A stretch of 15,698 nt of DNA, taken from Desulfuromusa sp. (GTDB lineage: Bacteria; Desulfobacterota; Desulfuromonadia; Desulfuromonadales; Geopsychrobacteraceae). Numbering within the stretch: the stretch's first letter is position 1; the number at the start of each line of letters is the position of its first letter. Position numbers and translations under genes: made by a program. Location of the stretch: assembly GCA_029934755.1 (NCBI GenBank), contig JAOZLQ010000033.1, positions 1 to 15,698 on the forward strand, given 5' to 3'. Under the pieces are notes generated by a model, which saw nothing but the letters and a program-made list of their open reading frames with translations, had not been told where the DNA came from and did not search any database. This document shows, in pieces, positions 1-8,671 of the stretch.

Positions 1-323
1 TCAATTTTATGGCCAATCAAATCCAGATCAAGGTTAAAGGTATTGATACCCAGTTCAATATCTGAAAGTGCCACAACCTGCTGTTCAGTAAGCCGATCCC
101 ATCCCCGCACCGTGACTTGATCAACTCGAAACAAATCGGAAGATAACAATAATTGTGTTACAAAAAATCCACCGATAAGAAGCAAAGCGGCACTAAAAAC
201 CGTCACCCCAACACGCAATGTCCGGTGCAACAACTTGCGCCAATTTACTGGCTTTTGTTGTTTGTTGCGTCGATTTTGACGAACATTTTTGTTTTTTTTA
301 TGATTTTTCTTCAGATCACGCAT
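1..323 (-). CDS. ftsQ: Cell division protein FtsQ, N-terminal part (runs off the left edge)
   Basis: This is the first 107 codons of FtsQ, the bitopic divisome protein that links FtsL/FtsB and the septal synthase FtsWI. The visible layout is typical: a very basic cytoplasmic tail (residues 1-37, 15 Lys/Arg), one membrane segment (about 38-58), then the start of a POTRA domain (from about 65), whose first strand reads FRVDQVTVRG and continues to the G-x-N-x-F-x-L-D pattern at 92-99. The ATG at 323 lies 9 bases after the ddl stop. Its Shine-Dalgarno is weak (GGATAAG, overlapping the ddl stop), so it probably depends on ribosomes finishing ddl. The next in-frame ATG upstream is not available. 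The catalogue of domains beyond the POTRA start is outside the window. Position directly after ddl matches the usual ddl-ftsQ-ftsA-ftsZ order. Confidence 0.9.
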   Translation of the reverse strand, partial: MRDLKKNHKKNKNVRQNRRNKQQKPVNWRKLLHRTLRVGVTVFSAALLLIGGFFVTQLLLSSDLFRVDQVTVRGWDRLTEQQVVALSDIELGINTFNLDLDLIGHKI

Positions 324-332
324 ACGGTTTTC

Positions 333-1268
333 TTATTTATCCAAATCGGCATCGAGTAATATCATTTCAACTAACTGTTTAAAATCGATCCCCGCAGCCT
401 GAGCCGCTTTCGGCAGAAGGCTGGTTTCTGTCATTCCAGGAATCGTGTTGACTTCGATACAATAAAATTCACTTCCGCGGAGCATGAAATCAACTCTTGC
501 AGCACCCCGACAACCGAGGACATAACAGGCCTTAACTGCTGCCTCCTGGATTTTCCTGTAACTATCAATGTCAATCGGAGCCGGTAATAAATATTCGGTA
601 TTTCCTGAGGTATACTTCGCTTGATAATCGTAAAAACCGCTTTTTGGAACGATCTTGATCATCGGCAAAGCCTCTCCATTTATTACTGACACAGTCAACT
701 CGTCACCATCAATAAACTCTTCAACCAGAACAGTTCCATCCAACTTTACAGCCATTTCAATACCAGCAACTAAAGCATCCTGACTTTTAGCAACTGTGAT
801 GCCAATGGTTGACCCTTCACGTGAGGGCTTAACCACCAGAGGTAAATGATTACAACGCTGCAATAGATCACTGGCTGAGTCCCCGGGGCGCATAAAATCA
901 AACTTGGGGGTTGGCAGCTGATGATAAATCAGCAATTGCTTGGTCATCACCTTGTCGATCGCCATACTTGAAGCCATTACGCCACTCCCCGTGTAGGGGA
1001 TTTGCAGCATTTCCAATAAGCCTTGCACCCGACCATCCTCACCAAACCGACCATGGAGGGCAATAAAAGCACTCTCGATACCGGCATCAATCAATTGTTG
1101 GGGCAGGTTTTGCTTCACATCGATAGCAACAGCATCATAGCCAAGCTGTTGCAACGCACGCAGAGAGGCATTCCCGGTTTTCAAAGAGATCTCCCGTTCA
1201 GCCGACAGACCTCCCAGCAATACACCAATTTTTTTCGGCAACATCTCTTCTTGCGTAAAACAACTCAC
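333..1268 (-). CDS. ddl: D-alanine--D-alanine ligase
   Basis: Ddl joins two D-Ala with ATP to make the D-Ala-D-Ala that MurF then attaches. The 311 residues fit the family (E. coli DdlB 306). Visible signatures: GGLSAERE (19-26, substrate-binding Glu24), the ATP-grasp loop KPSREGST (147-154), GFYDYQAKY (211-219, the Tyr-bearing omega loop typical of D-Ala-D-Ala rather than D-Ala-D-Lac ligases) and EVNTIPGMT (272-280, Mg-binding Asn274). The GTG start at 1268 overlaps the murC stop as GTGA, with no strong Shine-Dalgarno. An in-frame ATG at 1244 (residue 9) is directly preceded by AAGAAGAG and is an alternative that would drop eight residues outside the conserved core. In the operon it sits between murC and ftsQ with no murB in between. 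Confidence 0.96.
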   Translation of the reverse strand: MSCFTQEEMLPKKIGVLLGGLSAEREISLKTGNASLRALQQLGYDAVAIDVKQNLPQQLIDAGIESAFIALHGRFGEDGRVQGLLEMLQIPYTGSGVMASSMAIDKVMTKQLLIYHQLPTPKFDFMRPGDSASDLLQRCNHLPLVVKPSREGSTIGITVAKSQDALVAGIEMAVKLDGTVLVEEFIDGDELTVSVINGEALPMIKIVPKSGFYDYQAKYTSGNTEYLLPAPIDIDSYRKIQEAAVKACYVLGCRGAARVDFMLRGSEFYCIEVNTIPGMTETSLLPKAAQAAGIDFKQLVEMILLDADLDK

Positions 1269-2650
1269 CTACAATCAACTTTCTGGCGTAACTTTTCAGC
1301 CAATAAACCGCAGACCTGATTGACATTCCCTGCTCCCAGCGTTATGACCATATCGCCCGGTTCAACAATTCCAGCGACAAATTCACTCACATCTTCAAGA
1401 GTTTCCCGATAAGTCACCGCTTTATGTCCATGTTCAATAATCCCCTGAGCCATAGCTGTGCCTGTTGCCCCCTCAATAGGCTCCTCCCCGGCGGCATAAA
1501 CATCTGTAATCACCAAATGATCGGCCTGGTAGAAAGCCGTTAAGAAATCTTCAAATAAGGCCGCAGTTCGACTGTATCGATGGGGTTGAAAAACAGCAAT
1601 GACCCGTTTATTCCAGCCACTTTTTGCTGCTCCCAAAGTTGCTTTTATTTCAACCGGATGATGACCGTAATCATCAATAATCATGATATTATTGATTTCA
1701 TCTCGAATTTCAAAGCGCCGCTGCAACCCACCAAAATTACGAAATCCACCGATTATAGTCTGGAACGGGATCTCAAGCTCATGAGCAACAGCAATCACCG
1801 ACAGAGCATTCAAAACATTGTGCCGACCAGGCATTCGGAAAGAGATACGGCCCAATTCTTCGCCCTGATAGTAAGCGGTAAAGCTGGTACGCCCTTGCCG
1901 ATGCTGTATATCTTCAGCATAAAAATCGGCCTGGCTACTGAAACCGTAAGTTGTGTAACGTTTTTTGACAGCGGGGAGAATATCCTGAATATTGCGATCG
2001 TCGAGGCAAAGGATAGCGCGGCCATAGAAAGGAACTTTATTGATGAAATCGATAAATATCTGTTTTATTTCGTCAATTCCAGAATAAAAATCGAGATGAT
2101 CTGCATCGATATTAGTAACTACGGCAATTGTTGGGGACAGATGCATAAATGAACCATCTGATTCATCTGCCTCAGCTACCAAAAACTTTCCACGCCCCAG
2201 TTTTGCATTTGAACCAAACGCGTCCAGTTTGCCACCAATCACAGCGGTAGGATCAATCCCGGCATGATGCAGAACCACCGACATCATGCTGGTCGTCGTT
2301 GTCTTACCATGAGTCCCGGCAATAGCGATTCCATATTTCATGCGCATCAGTTCCGCCAGCATCTCGGCCCGCGGAATCACCGCCACATGCTGGCGCAATG
2401 CTTCAGCAACCTCAGGGTTATCTCCCTTAACGGCTGTAGATGTGACAACGACATCGACTTCTGTAATATTTTCAGCACTGTGACCAATCACAATTTCACC
2501 GCCGAGTTCAGACAATCTCCGGGTGGTATCTGATTCACGTAAATCGGATCCAGAAACCCGATACCCCTGATTCAGCAACAACTCGGCAATACCACTCATA
2601 CCGATTCCACCGATACCGACAAAATGTATTTTTTTGATTCGTCCGTACAT
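1265..2650 (-). CDS. murC: UDP-N-acetylmuramate--L-alanine ligase
   Basis: MurC adds L-Ala to UDP-MurNAc, the first peptide-forming step, in the cytoplasm. At 461 residues it is normal length. Signatures in order: N-terminal Rossmann-type motif HFVGIGGIGMSG (9-20), P-loop AGTHGKTTTT (111-120) with the His that marks MurC, EADESDGSF (160-168), TNIDADHLD (179-187), and DDYGHHPVEIKAT (326-338), the MurC-type middle/C-terminal motif. The ATG at 2650 directly follows the murG stop (TAA then ATG, no gap), with GGAGG eight bases upstream inside murG. The stop overlaps the ddl GTG. All key residues appear intact, so an active enzyme is expected. Confidence 0.98.
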   Translation of the reverse strand: MYGRIKKIHFVGIGGIGMSGIAELLLNQGYRVSGSDLRESDTTRRLSELGGEIVIGHSAENITEVDVVVTSTAVKGDNPEVAEALRQHVAVIPRAEMLAELMRMKYGIAIAGTHGKTTTTSMMSVVLHHAGIDPTAVIGGKLDAFGSNAKLGRGKFLVAEADESDGSFMHLSPTIAVVTNIDADHLDFYSGIDEIKQIFIDFINKVPFYGRAILCLDDRNIQDILPAVKKRYTTYGFSSQADFYAEDIQHRQGRTSFTAYYQGEELGRISFRMPGRHNVLNALSVIAVAHELEIPFQTIIGGFRNFGGLQRRFEIRDEINNIMIIDDYGHHPVEIKATLGAAKSGWNKRVIAVFQPHRYSRTAALFEDFLTAFYQADHLVITDVYAAGEEPIEGATGTAMAQGIIEHGHKAVTYRETLEDVSEFVAGIVEPGDMVITLGAGNVNQVCGLLAEKLRQKVDCR

Positions 2651-3742
2651 TTATATTTCCTCCACCAGGGGTATCCTGAGTAGGCGGCGACATTCATTAA
2701 GAATCCGCTCCGCAGCTCCTGGAAACCCAAGTCGGCGACCTTGTGCAGCCATACTTTTCAGTTTTTCGCGATCTTCAAATAACTCTTTCACCAAAACAAC
2801 AAGTCGATCCGACAATAATTCATCTTGAGGTAATAAAATCGCCGCTCCCGCATTTTCCAAAGCCTTTGCATTGACAGTCTGATGATCTCCCGCTGCATGG
2901 GGAAAGGGAATCAAGATTGCTGCTCTTCCGCAAGCAGTCAGTTCTGCTAGAGTGGTTGCCCCGGCACGACATATCACCAATCCCGCCTCAGAGTAAGCAG
3001 TGGCCATATCATCGATAAAGGGAACAACTTGTTGTGGATCAAAACCAGCATCACGATAAGCCTGCTGTACCTGTTGAAAATCTTCCTCCCCAGTTTGATG
3101 TAGAATTTCCGGTTTATCTGGCCAGTTTTTCATCAACGGTAGCATTTTAACCACGGCCTGATTAATTGCCCTGGCTCCCCGGCTGCCACCAAAAATCAAC
3201 AGTTTCCCTGGTTGAGGAATCTTTGCAAGAACCTCATTTAACCCTTGGCGCAATGGATTTCCGGTCAGAATGGTTCTATGACTGCTAAACCCGGCACCAC
3301 TATCCGCAAAGGAGAGACAGATTGACTTTGCACCCTTACCTAAAAGTCGATTACTTAACCCGGGAATTGCATTTTGTTCATGAATCAGATACGGAATTCC
3401 CCTCATTTTAGCCATTAGCAGTACCGGAACCGAAGCATACCCGCCAACGCCAATAACCAGGTCGGGTTTAAAACGATTCAATATCTTATTTGACTGTCCA
3501 AGACTCTTGAATAATTTAGGTAGAACTTCAAATTTTCCCCGCCACCCTCGACCGACAACGCCAATCATATCCACAGTCGCCAGGGGTAATCCAAGTTTTG
3601 GTAGCAAACGATTTTCTAAACCACGTTCCGTTCCAACAAACTGTACCGCTGATTCCGCATCTTGCATCAGCAGTAATTGTGCTAATGCAACCGCCGGAAA
3701 AAGATGTCCTCCGGTTCCGCCACCAGCAAGCATCAGCTTCAT
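2651..3742 (-). CDS. murG: Lipid II synthase MurG (UDP-GlcNAc transferase)
   Basis: MurG transfers GlcNAc from UDP-GlcNAc to lipid I on the inner face of the membrane, giving lipid II. The frame stays open 43 codons upstream into ftsW, to an ATG at 3871, but the conserved N-terminus MKLMLAGGGTGGH begins at the ATG at 3742, which has GGAGG seven bases upstream and overlaps the ftsW stop as ATGA. I therefore use 3742, giving 363 residues. Motifs: GGGTGGH (7-13), HEQNAIPGLSNR (121-132), GGSRGA (185-190), RAGATTLAEL (259-268) and PHAAGDHQ (281-288), together the GT-B fold acceptor and nucleotide-sugar sites. murC follows without any gap. Confidence 0.98.
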   Translation of the reverse strand: MKLMLAGGGTGGHLFPAVALAQLLLMQDAESAVQFVGTERGLENRLLPKLGLPLATVDMIGVVGRGWRGKFEVLPKLFKSLGQSNKILNRFKPDLVIGVGGYASVPVLLMAKMRGIPYLIHEQNAIPGLSNRLLGKGAKSICLSFADSGAGFSSHRTILTGNPLRQGLNEVLAKIPQPGKLLIFGGSRGARAINQAVVKMLPLMKNWPDKPEILHQTGEEDFQQVQQAYRDAGFDPQQVVPFIDDMATAYSEAGLVICRAGATTLAELTACGRAAILIPFPHAAGDHQTVNAKALENAGAAILLPQDELLSDRLVVLVKELFEDREKLKSMAAQGRRLGFPGAAERILNECRRLLRIPLVEEI

Positions 3743-4842
3743 TTTACTGCCTCCAGTGAATTTGAGATATTCAGCAGGATTCCTACAGCCACCAGGCTCA
3801 CAACCAGACTGGTCCCACCATAGGAAATAAACGGTAGAGCCAATCCTTTGGTTGGCAACAGCCCCATACAAACAGCCAGATTGACAAATGCCTCCAACCC
3901 AAGCAATAAACTCAAACCAAATGCCAGATTACGACCAAATGGTTCCTGACATTGCAAAGCAATACGGATGCCACAGAGAACCAACATCAGAAACAATGCC
4001 GCAACCACAAGAACTCCAACCAGACCAAGCTCTTCACCAATAACTGAAAAAATGAAATCGGTATGTGCTTCCGGCAGATAAAATAATTTTTGTTCTCCAA
4101 TCCCTAACCCTTGCCCCAGAATCCCACCTTTACCAAAAGCAACCATACTCTGAATGATCTGAAACCCAGAATCGAAAGGATCATCCCATGGATCGAGAAA
4201 TGCCATAATCCGGCGGCGGCGATAATCGACCTGCATAATCAGAAAATAGACAACTGGTAGCGTCATCAGAATTGTTGGCAGGATATAGCGCCAACGCACT
4301 CCGGCCACAATCAACATTGAAAGAGCAACCCCGACAATAATCATGGCGCTGCCCAGATCTGGTTGTTTCAGCAGCATCGCAAGAAGCAACCCAAGAACAA
4401 TCATATAGGGAAGATACCCTTTAAGCAGGGAGCGGACTTTTTCTTTTTTTCGTGTGAGTGAATGGGCCAGATAGAGAACCAGAGTCAACTTAACCAACTC
4501 AGCGGGCTGAATTGTCAAGCCAGGCAAGCGTAGCCAGCGCATTGCCCCACCAACCCGCACACCGAAGCCAGGAATAAACAGTAGTGCCAGCAAGGCAATA
4601 CTACTGAGCAGGGCTATCACCGCCAGTTTCCGCCAGTTTTTATAATTGAAATAGGTCGCAACTGCCATCAGCATAAACCCAACCAGAGTATAAATCAGTT
4701 GCCTCTTCAGGAAGTAAAAGCCATCATGAAACCGCTCTGCTGCCATAATTGCCGATGATGAATAAACCATCACCACACCGATGCAGGTTAAGGAAACTGT
4801 TAGTAGTAATAGTGTCGTATCAACATTTCTGCGGAAGGTCAT
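3739..4842 (-). CDS. ftsW: Septal peptidoglycan glycosyltransferase FtsW (SEDS family)
   Basis: FtsW is the divisome SEDS glycosyltransferase that polymerises lipid II together with its partner FtsI. The 367-residue protein is mostly hydrophobic, consistent with ten membrane segments. SEDS signatures: IQPAELVKL (111-119), PEAHTDFIFS (257-266) with Asp262 in the position of the proposed catalytic Asp of RodA/FtsW, and the C-terminal PFISYGGTS (337-345). It could in principle be RodA, but its place between murD and murG, in the dcw cluster, favours FtsW. The ATG at 4842 overlaps the murD stop (ATGA) and has GGAGGGAG just upstream. Its own stop overlaps the murG start in the same way. Confidence 0.96.
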   Translation of the reverse strand: MTFRRNVDTTLLLLTVSLTCIGVVMVYSSSAIMAAERFHDGFYFLKRQLIYTLVGFMLMAVATYFNYKNWRKLAVIALLSSIALLALLFIPGFGVRVGGAMRWLRLPGLTIQPAELVKLTLVLYLAHSLTRKKEKVRSLLKGYLPYMIVLGLLLAMLLKQPDLGSAMIIVGVALSMLIVAGVRWRYILPTILMTLPVVYFLIMQVDYRRRRIMAFLDPWDDPFDSGFQIIQSMVAFGKGGILGQGLGIGEQKLFYLPEAHTDFIFSVIGEELGLVGVLVVAALFLMLVLCGIRIALQCQEPFGRNLAFGLSLLLGLEAFVNLAVCMGLLPTKGLALPFISYGGTSLVVSLVAVGILLNISNSLEAVK

Positions 4843-6200
4843 AATTTAGCTCCCTCCGGTGGCAGTTGTTGTACCAGACGCTCAAATTCATCCCCACGTA
4901 CCTGGAAATTGGCAAACATATCAAAACTGGAACAGGCTGGAGATAGTAATACTGTCCCGCTATTGACAGTGAGTTCATAAGCCTGTTGCACCGCCGATTC
5001 CAACCCTGTAACCAAACGGATTTCGCAACTTCCTGATAAAGCGGCAGCCATCTTCTGCGCCGCTTCACCAAGCAAAATTAAATGCTCAACCTTCTGTTCC
5101 AGTAACGGTCTGAGTAGAGTGTAATCACCACCCTTATCTTTTCCGCCGGCAATCAGCGTGACTCCTGAAGTCAGGCCGGCAAGACTTTTCATTACACTCC
5201 CTACGTTTGTTCCTTTTGAATCGTTGTACCAAGCCACTCCATTTAACAGCCGCACCAACTGCATCCGGTGCGCAAGGCCAGTAAACGAGCAAACTGCATT
5301 CCAGGCCAGCTCCGCTGGACATCCCTGCAGCAATGCCGGAATCATCGCCGCCATAGCATTTTCAATGTTGTGCTCACCAGAAAGCTGTAACTTTGACAAT
5401 GGCAATTGAATATCAGCTCCAGCCCAATTCCAGACAAGTTTATCTCCCAGTCGAACCATCCCCTCAACCAGTCGTCCCTTGGCAGAGAACCAGACCTTTG
5501 TTGTTTCAAGCTCAGTTGTTAGTCGACAGACTTCCGGATCATCAGCATTCAAAACAACAAAATCTGCAGCCGTCATATTGCGAAATATTTCCAACTTGGC
5601 CTGGTAATAACTCTGTAAATTGGGATAGCGATCAAGATGATCGGAGCTTAAATTGAGCAACATACCAATGGCAGGATGGAATTGATCAATGCTTTCCAAT
5701 TGAAATGAGGAGAGCTCAACAACCACACCATCGATCTCGGTCGAGCAAGCCTCAACCAAGGGGGTTCCCAAGTTGCCACCGACAAACACCTTTTTGTCCC
5801 AAGCCTGCATAATTTCACCAATAAGACTTGTGGTAGTCGATTTTCCGTTGGTGCCAGTAACACCAATAATTGGCACTGTAATTTCCCGAGAGGCAATTTC
5901 AATTTCTCCGAGCAGCGGAATGCCACAGGATTTCGCCCGAATCAGTGGTTCACAATCAAGTGGCACTCCCGGGCTTACAGCGATCAAGTCGGCTTGCTCG
6001 AACAATTCCAAGCTATGCCCACCAAAATCAAAACGAACCTGTAATCCATCCAATGAATCAAGGTTTGCGATTTCTTCTTTTTTGCGCAAATCGGATAAAG
6101 CCACCGTTGCGCCTCGCTCCAGAAAATAGTGCACCAATGCCAGGCCACTTTGCCCTGCACCGATAACCACTACTTTCTTATGATTAAAATTAAGTTTCAT
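4839..6200 (-). CDS. murD: UDP-N-acetylmuramoyl-L-alanine--D-glutamate ligase
   Basis: MurD adds D-Glu to UDP-MurNAc-L-Ala in the cytoplasm. The chosen ATG at 6200 gives 453 residues and overlaps the mraY stop as ATGA; an in-frame extension of 18 codons (to 6254) lies inside mraY and lacks family resemblance, so it was dropped. The Shine-Dalgarno is weak (GAAG), which fits coupling to mraY. Motifs: VVVIGAGQSG near the N-terminus (10-19), SPGVP (76-80), P-loop GVTGTNGKSTTT (113-124), NLSSDHLDRY (183-192) and Lys202 in AKLEIF, the position carbamylated in Mur ligases. Further on is AGGKDKGGDY, typical of MurD. No sign of damage. Confidence 0.98.
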   Translation of the reverse strand: MKLNFNHKKVVVIGAGQSGLALVHYFLERGATVALSDLRKKEEIANLDSLDGLQVRFDFGGHSLELFEQADLIAVSPGVPLDCEPLIRAKSCGIPLLGEIEIASREITVPIIGVTGTNGKSTTTSLIGEIMQAWDKKVFVGGNLGTPLVEACSTEIDGVVVELSSFQLESIDQFHPAIGMLLNLSSDHLDRYPNLQSYYQAKLEIFRNMTAADFVVLNADDPEVCRLTTELETTKVWFSAKGRLVEGMVRLGDKLVWNWAGADIQLPLSKLQLSGEHNIENAMAAMIPALLQGCPAELAWNAVCSFTGLAHRMQLVRLLNGVAWYNDSKGTNVGSVMKSLAGLTSGVTLIAGGKDKGGDYTLLRPLLEQKVEHLILLGEAAQKMAAALSGSCEIRLVTGLESAVQQAYELTVNSGTVLLSPACSSFDMFANFQVRGDEFERLVQQLPPEGAKL

Positions 6201-7273
6201 CGCAACTTCAATGTAGAGAGAGCAATTAATGCCAGGACAATACTGATAATCCAAAAACGTACAATTATCTTAGGTTCCGGCCACCCTTTTAATTCAAAAT
6301 GGTGGTGGATAGGGGCCATTCTGAAAACTCTTCGACCCCAGTAGCGAAACGAAATCACCTGAACAATAACCGACAGTGCTTCGATAACGAAAATGCCTCC
6401 GACAATCACCAGAACAAATTCATTTTTGGTGATCACGGCAATCGTTCCCAATGCTCCACCGAGTGATAAACTGCCGACGTCACCCATGAATACCTGGGCT
6501 GGATAACTGTTAAACCATAAAAAACCGAGCCCGGCACCAACCATCGCACCACAAAGAATTGCCAATTCTCCCGCACCTTGAATACCGGTAATCTGCAGAT
6601 AATTTGCAAGTTTGGCATTACCGACCAGATAGGCTAATAACAGGAACGTTCCAGCAGCAATAATCATCGGCCCAATTGCCAGACCATCAAGACCATCAGT
6701 CAGGTTTACTGCATTACTGGATCCCACCATCACCAGAATGGCAAACGGGATATAGAATATTCCAAGATCGGGATTCACATTTTTGAAAAATGGCAGGCTC
6801 AAATGGGTATCAAAGCTACCACTCCAATAAAGCCAGGACACTGCAACCATAGCGATCAGAATCTGCCAAAACATCTTCTGCCGTGCCGAAATACCATCAC
6901 TGCTCTTACGCACAACCTTGAGATAATCATCAATAAAACCGACTGCACCATATCCTGCGGTGACTAACAATGTGACCCAGATATAGAGATTCGTCAGATC
7001 AGCCCAGAGCAGGGTCGGAAGAATTATTGCAAGTAAAATCAATGCCCCACCCATCGTCGGGGTTCCCTCTTTTACAAAATGGGATTCGGGGCCAACCTTG
7101 CGAATTGTCTGACCAATCTGCATTCGTTGCAAAGTTGCTATCAACCAGGGGCCAAGAATAAAAGAGATCAATAGAGCAGTAATTGTCGCGTAGATGGTGC
7201 GAAAAGTAATGTAGCGAAAAACATACAAAACTGAATATTCAGTATGGAGAGGATATAAGAGGTGATATAGCAC
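6197..7273 (-). CDS. mraY: Phospho-N-acetylmuramoyl-pentapeptide transferase (lipid I synthase)
   Basis: MraY transfers phospho-MurNAc-pentapeptide to undecaprenyl phosphate, making lipid I in the inner membrane. Length (358) and the hydrophobic profile, about ten membrane segments, match the family. Active-site motifs are all present: FIDD with Asp115/Asp116, NLTDGLDG (190-197), GDVGS (264-268) and the PIHHHFELKGWPE loop with His323-325. The start is a GTG at 7273, three bases after the murF stop, with AAGGAAG about eight bases upstream; the next residues LYHLLYPLH match the usual MraY N-terminus. The stop overlaps the murD ATG. Confidence 0.98.
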   Translation of the reverse strand: MLYHLLYPLHTEYSVLYVFRYITFRTIYATITALLISFILGPWLIATLQRMQIGQTIRKVGPESHFVKEGTPTMGGALILLAIILPTLLWADLTNLYIWVTLLVTAGYGAVGFIDDYLKVVRKSSDGISARQKMFWQILIAMVAVSWLYWSGSFDTHLSLPFFKNVNPDLGIFYIPFAILVMVGSSNAVNLTDGLDGLAIGPMIIAAGTFLLLAYLVGNAKLANYLQITGIQGAGELAILCGAMVGAGLGFLWFNSYPAQVFMGDVGSLSLGGALGTIAVITKNEFVLVIVGGIFVIEALSVIVQVISFRYWGRRVFRMAPIHHHFELKGWPEPKIIVRFWIISIVLALIALSTLKLR

Positions 7274-7276
7274 CCG

Positions 7277-8671
7277 TTAGCTTCCTTTCTTTCCATTTAA
7301 AGAGGTATTAACAGCTGTCTTGAGAATTGCTGCGACTTGATCCAGTTGTATGCCTCGCGATCCCTTTAGCAGAATTCTGTCACCTGAACGCTGTTTCCCC
7401 TGCAGAAAGTCAACCACAGCAGCAGCATCTGCCAATGCCACCATTTGTCCAGTTTTCATTCCCGCAGCTGTCGCACCCCGACAAAGGTCAGGAGCAAACT
7501 GCCCCACACCAATCAGCAATTCAGCAACTCCAGCAGCTTTGGCACCTAACTCAGTATGCATCTGCGCTGAGTTTTCTCCCAGTTCCAGCATATCCCCCAG
7601 CACCACAACCCTTCTGCCCTGTCCTGGCGATGACGCCAAAACGTCTAGTGCTGCATAGGCAGAAAGAGGATTTGAATTATAACTATCGTCTAGCAACAAA
7701 CCCCCAGAAGGGAGATTGAAAATATTCATTCGCCCGGGGATAGCGGTAAACTGGGCCAATCCGGTAACAATTTTTTCTACCGGAACCTTCATTTCTATTG
7801 CTGCAGTTGCAACAGCCAGAGCATTAGATACATTGTGTCGCCCAGGAATTGGCAGTTGCACCTGATACCGTTGCCCAGTTGAGAGAAGATCAAATCGAAC
7901 TCCTACAGCATTTTCCTTAATATTTTCAGCCCGAACTTGAGCCTCTGCAGAGAGTCCATAAGTCAGTTTTTTAACCCCATTGGCGATGGGTAATTGTGCC
8001 ACGCGCTGGTCATCGAGGTTTACGATTGCAGTTCCTCCCTGCAAACCAGCAAAAAGCTCCCCTTTAGCTCTGGAAACACCATCCAGTCCACATAATGTTT
8101 CCAAATGTGCTGCTCCAATATTAGTGATAACACCAATTGTCGGTTGGGCAATTTCAGTCAATCTCTCAATCTCGCCAAGGGCACTGGTCCCCATCTCAAG
8201 CACAGCCCATTGATGTTCTTTCTTCAGGCGAAACAGAGTTAATGGCAGGCCAATCAGGTTGTTAAAGTTCCCAGCTGTTTTCAGTCCCGGCGCAACTTGT
8301 TCCAGAACTGTAGCCAACATCTCCTTGGTCGTTGTTTTTCCAGTTGAGCCAGTAATAGCGACCAGCGGTCCATTGAGTTGTAAACGATAAGCAGCAGCAA
8401 TATCTCCAAGGGCACGAAGTGTGTCAGATACCCGCACAACCGGAACACTTAAACCGGCAATAACTTCTTCACTCAGACAGGCGACAGCACCATTTTTGAC
8501 TGCTTGGCTGAGATAATCATGGCCATCAAAATGTTCACCGCGCAGGGGAACAAACAGCGATCCGGGGGTTAAATTTCGGCTGTCAGTTGAAATCCCCGCC
8601 AACGAACAATTGACTTTTCTACCGGAAAAATCACCATCCGTAATTCTGGCAATGCGCTCAAGATCAAACAT
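7277..8671 (-). CDS. murF: UDP-N-acetylmuramoyl-tripeptide--D-alanyl-D-alanine ligase
   Basis: MurF attaches the D-Ala-D-Ala dipeptide made by Ddl to UDP-MurNAc-tripeptide, completing the cytoplasmic precursor. The 464 residues carry the substrate-domain motif STDSR (28-32), P-loop AITGSTGKTTTKE (105-117; the S in GSTGKT is typical of MurF), NIGAAHLE (184-191), Lys203 in RAKGELF at the carbamylated position, and DDSYNSNP (328-335). The ATG at 8671 overlaps the last eight bases of murE; GGAG nine bases upstream lies within the murE coding region. The final residues are GKKGS, and the stop is three bases before mraY. Confidence 0.98.
   Translation of the reverse strand: MFDLERIARITDGDFSGRKVNCSLAGISTDSRNLTPGSLFVPLRGEHFDGHDYLSQAVKNGAVACLSEEVIAGLSVPVVRVSDTLRALGDIAAAYRLQLNGPLVAITGSTGKTTTKEMLATVLEQVAPGLKTAGNFNNLIGLPLTLFRLKKEHQWAVLEMGTSALGEIERLTEIAQPTIGVITNIGAAHLETLCGLDGVSRAKGELFAGLQGGTAIVNLDDQRVAQLPIANGVKKLTYGLSAEAQVRAENIKENAVGVRFDLLSTGQRYQVQLPIPGRHNVSNALAVATAAIEMKVPVEKIVTGLAQFTAIPGRMNIFNLPSGGLLLDDSYNSNPLSAYAALDVLASSPGQGRRVVVLGDMLELGENSAQMHTELGAKAAGVAELLIGVGQFAPDLCRGATAAGMKTGQMVALADAAAVVDFLQGKQRSGDRILLKGSRGIQLDQVAAILKTAVNTSLNGKKGS

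Noticed and set aside
1580..2152. 190-codon plus-strand frame opposite murC
   Set aside because: It is fully antisense to a clearly conserved murC; its composition is that of a shadow frame.
3743..3871. 43-codon in-frame N-terminal extension of murG inside ftsW
   Set aside because: It overlaps the conserved end of ftsW, shows no MurG resemblance, and the ATG at 3742 has a good GGAGG and starts exactly at the conserved GGGTGGH region.
5773..6129. 118-codon plus-strand frame opposite murD
   Set aside because: Fully antisense to intact murD and without a ribosome binding site or recognisable domain.
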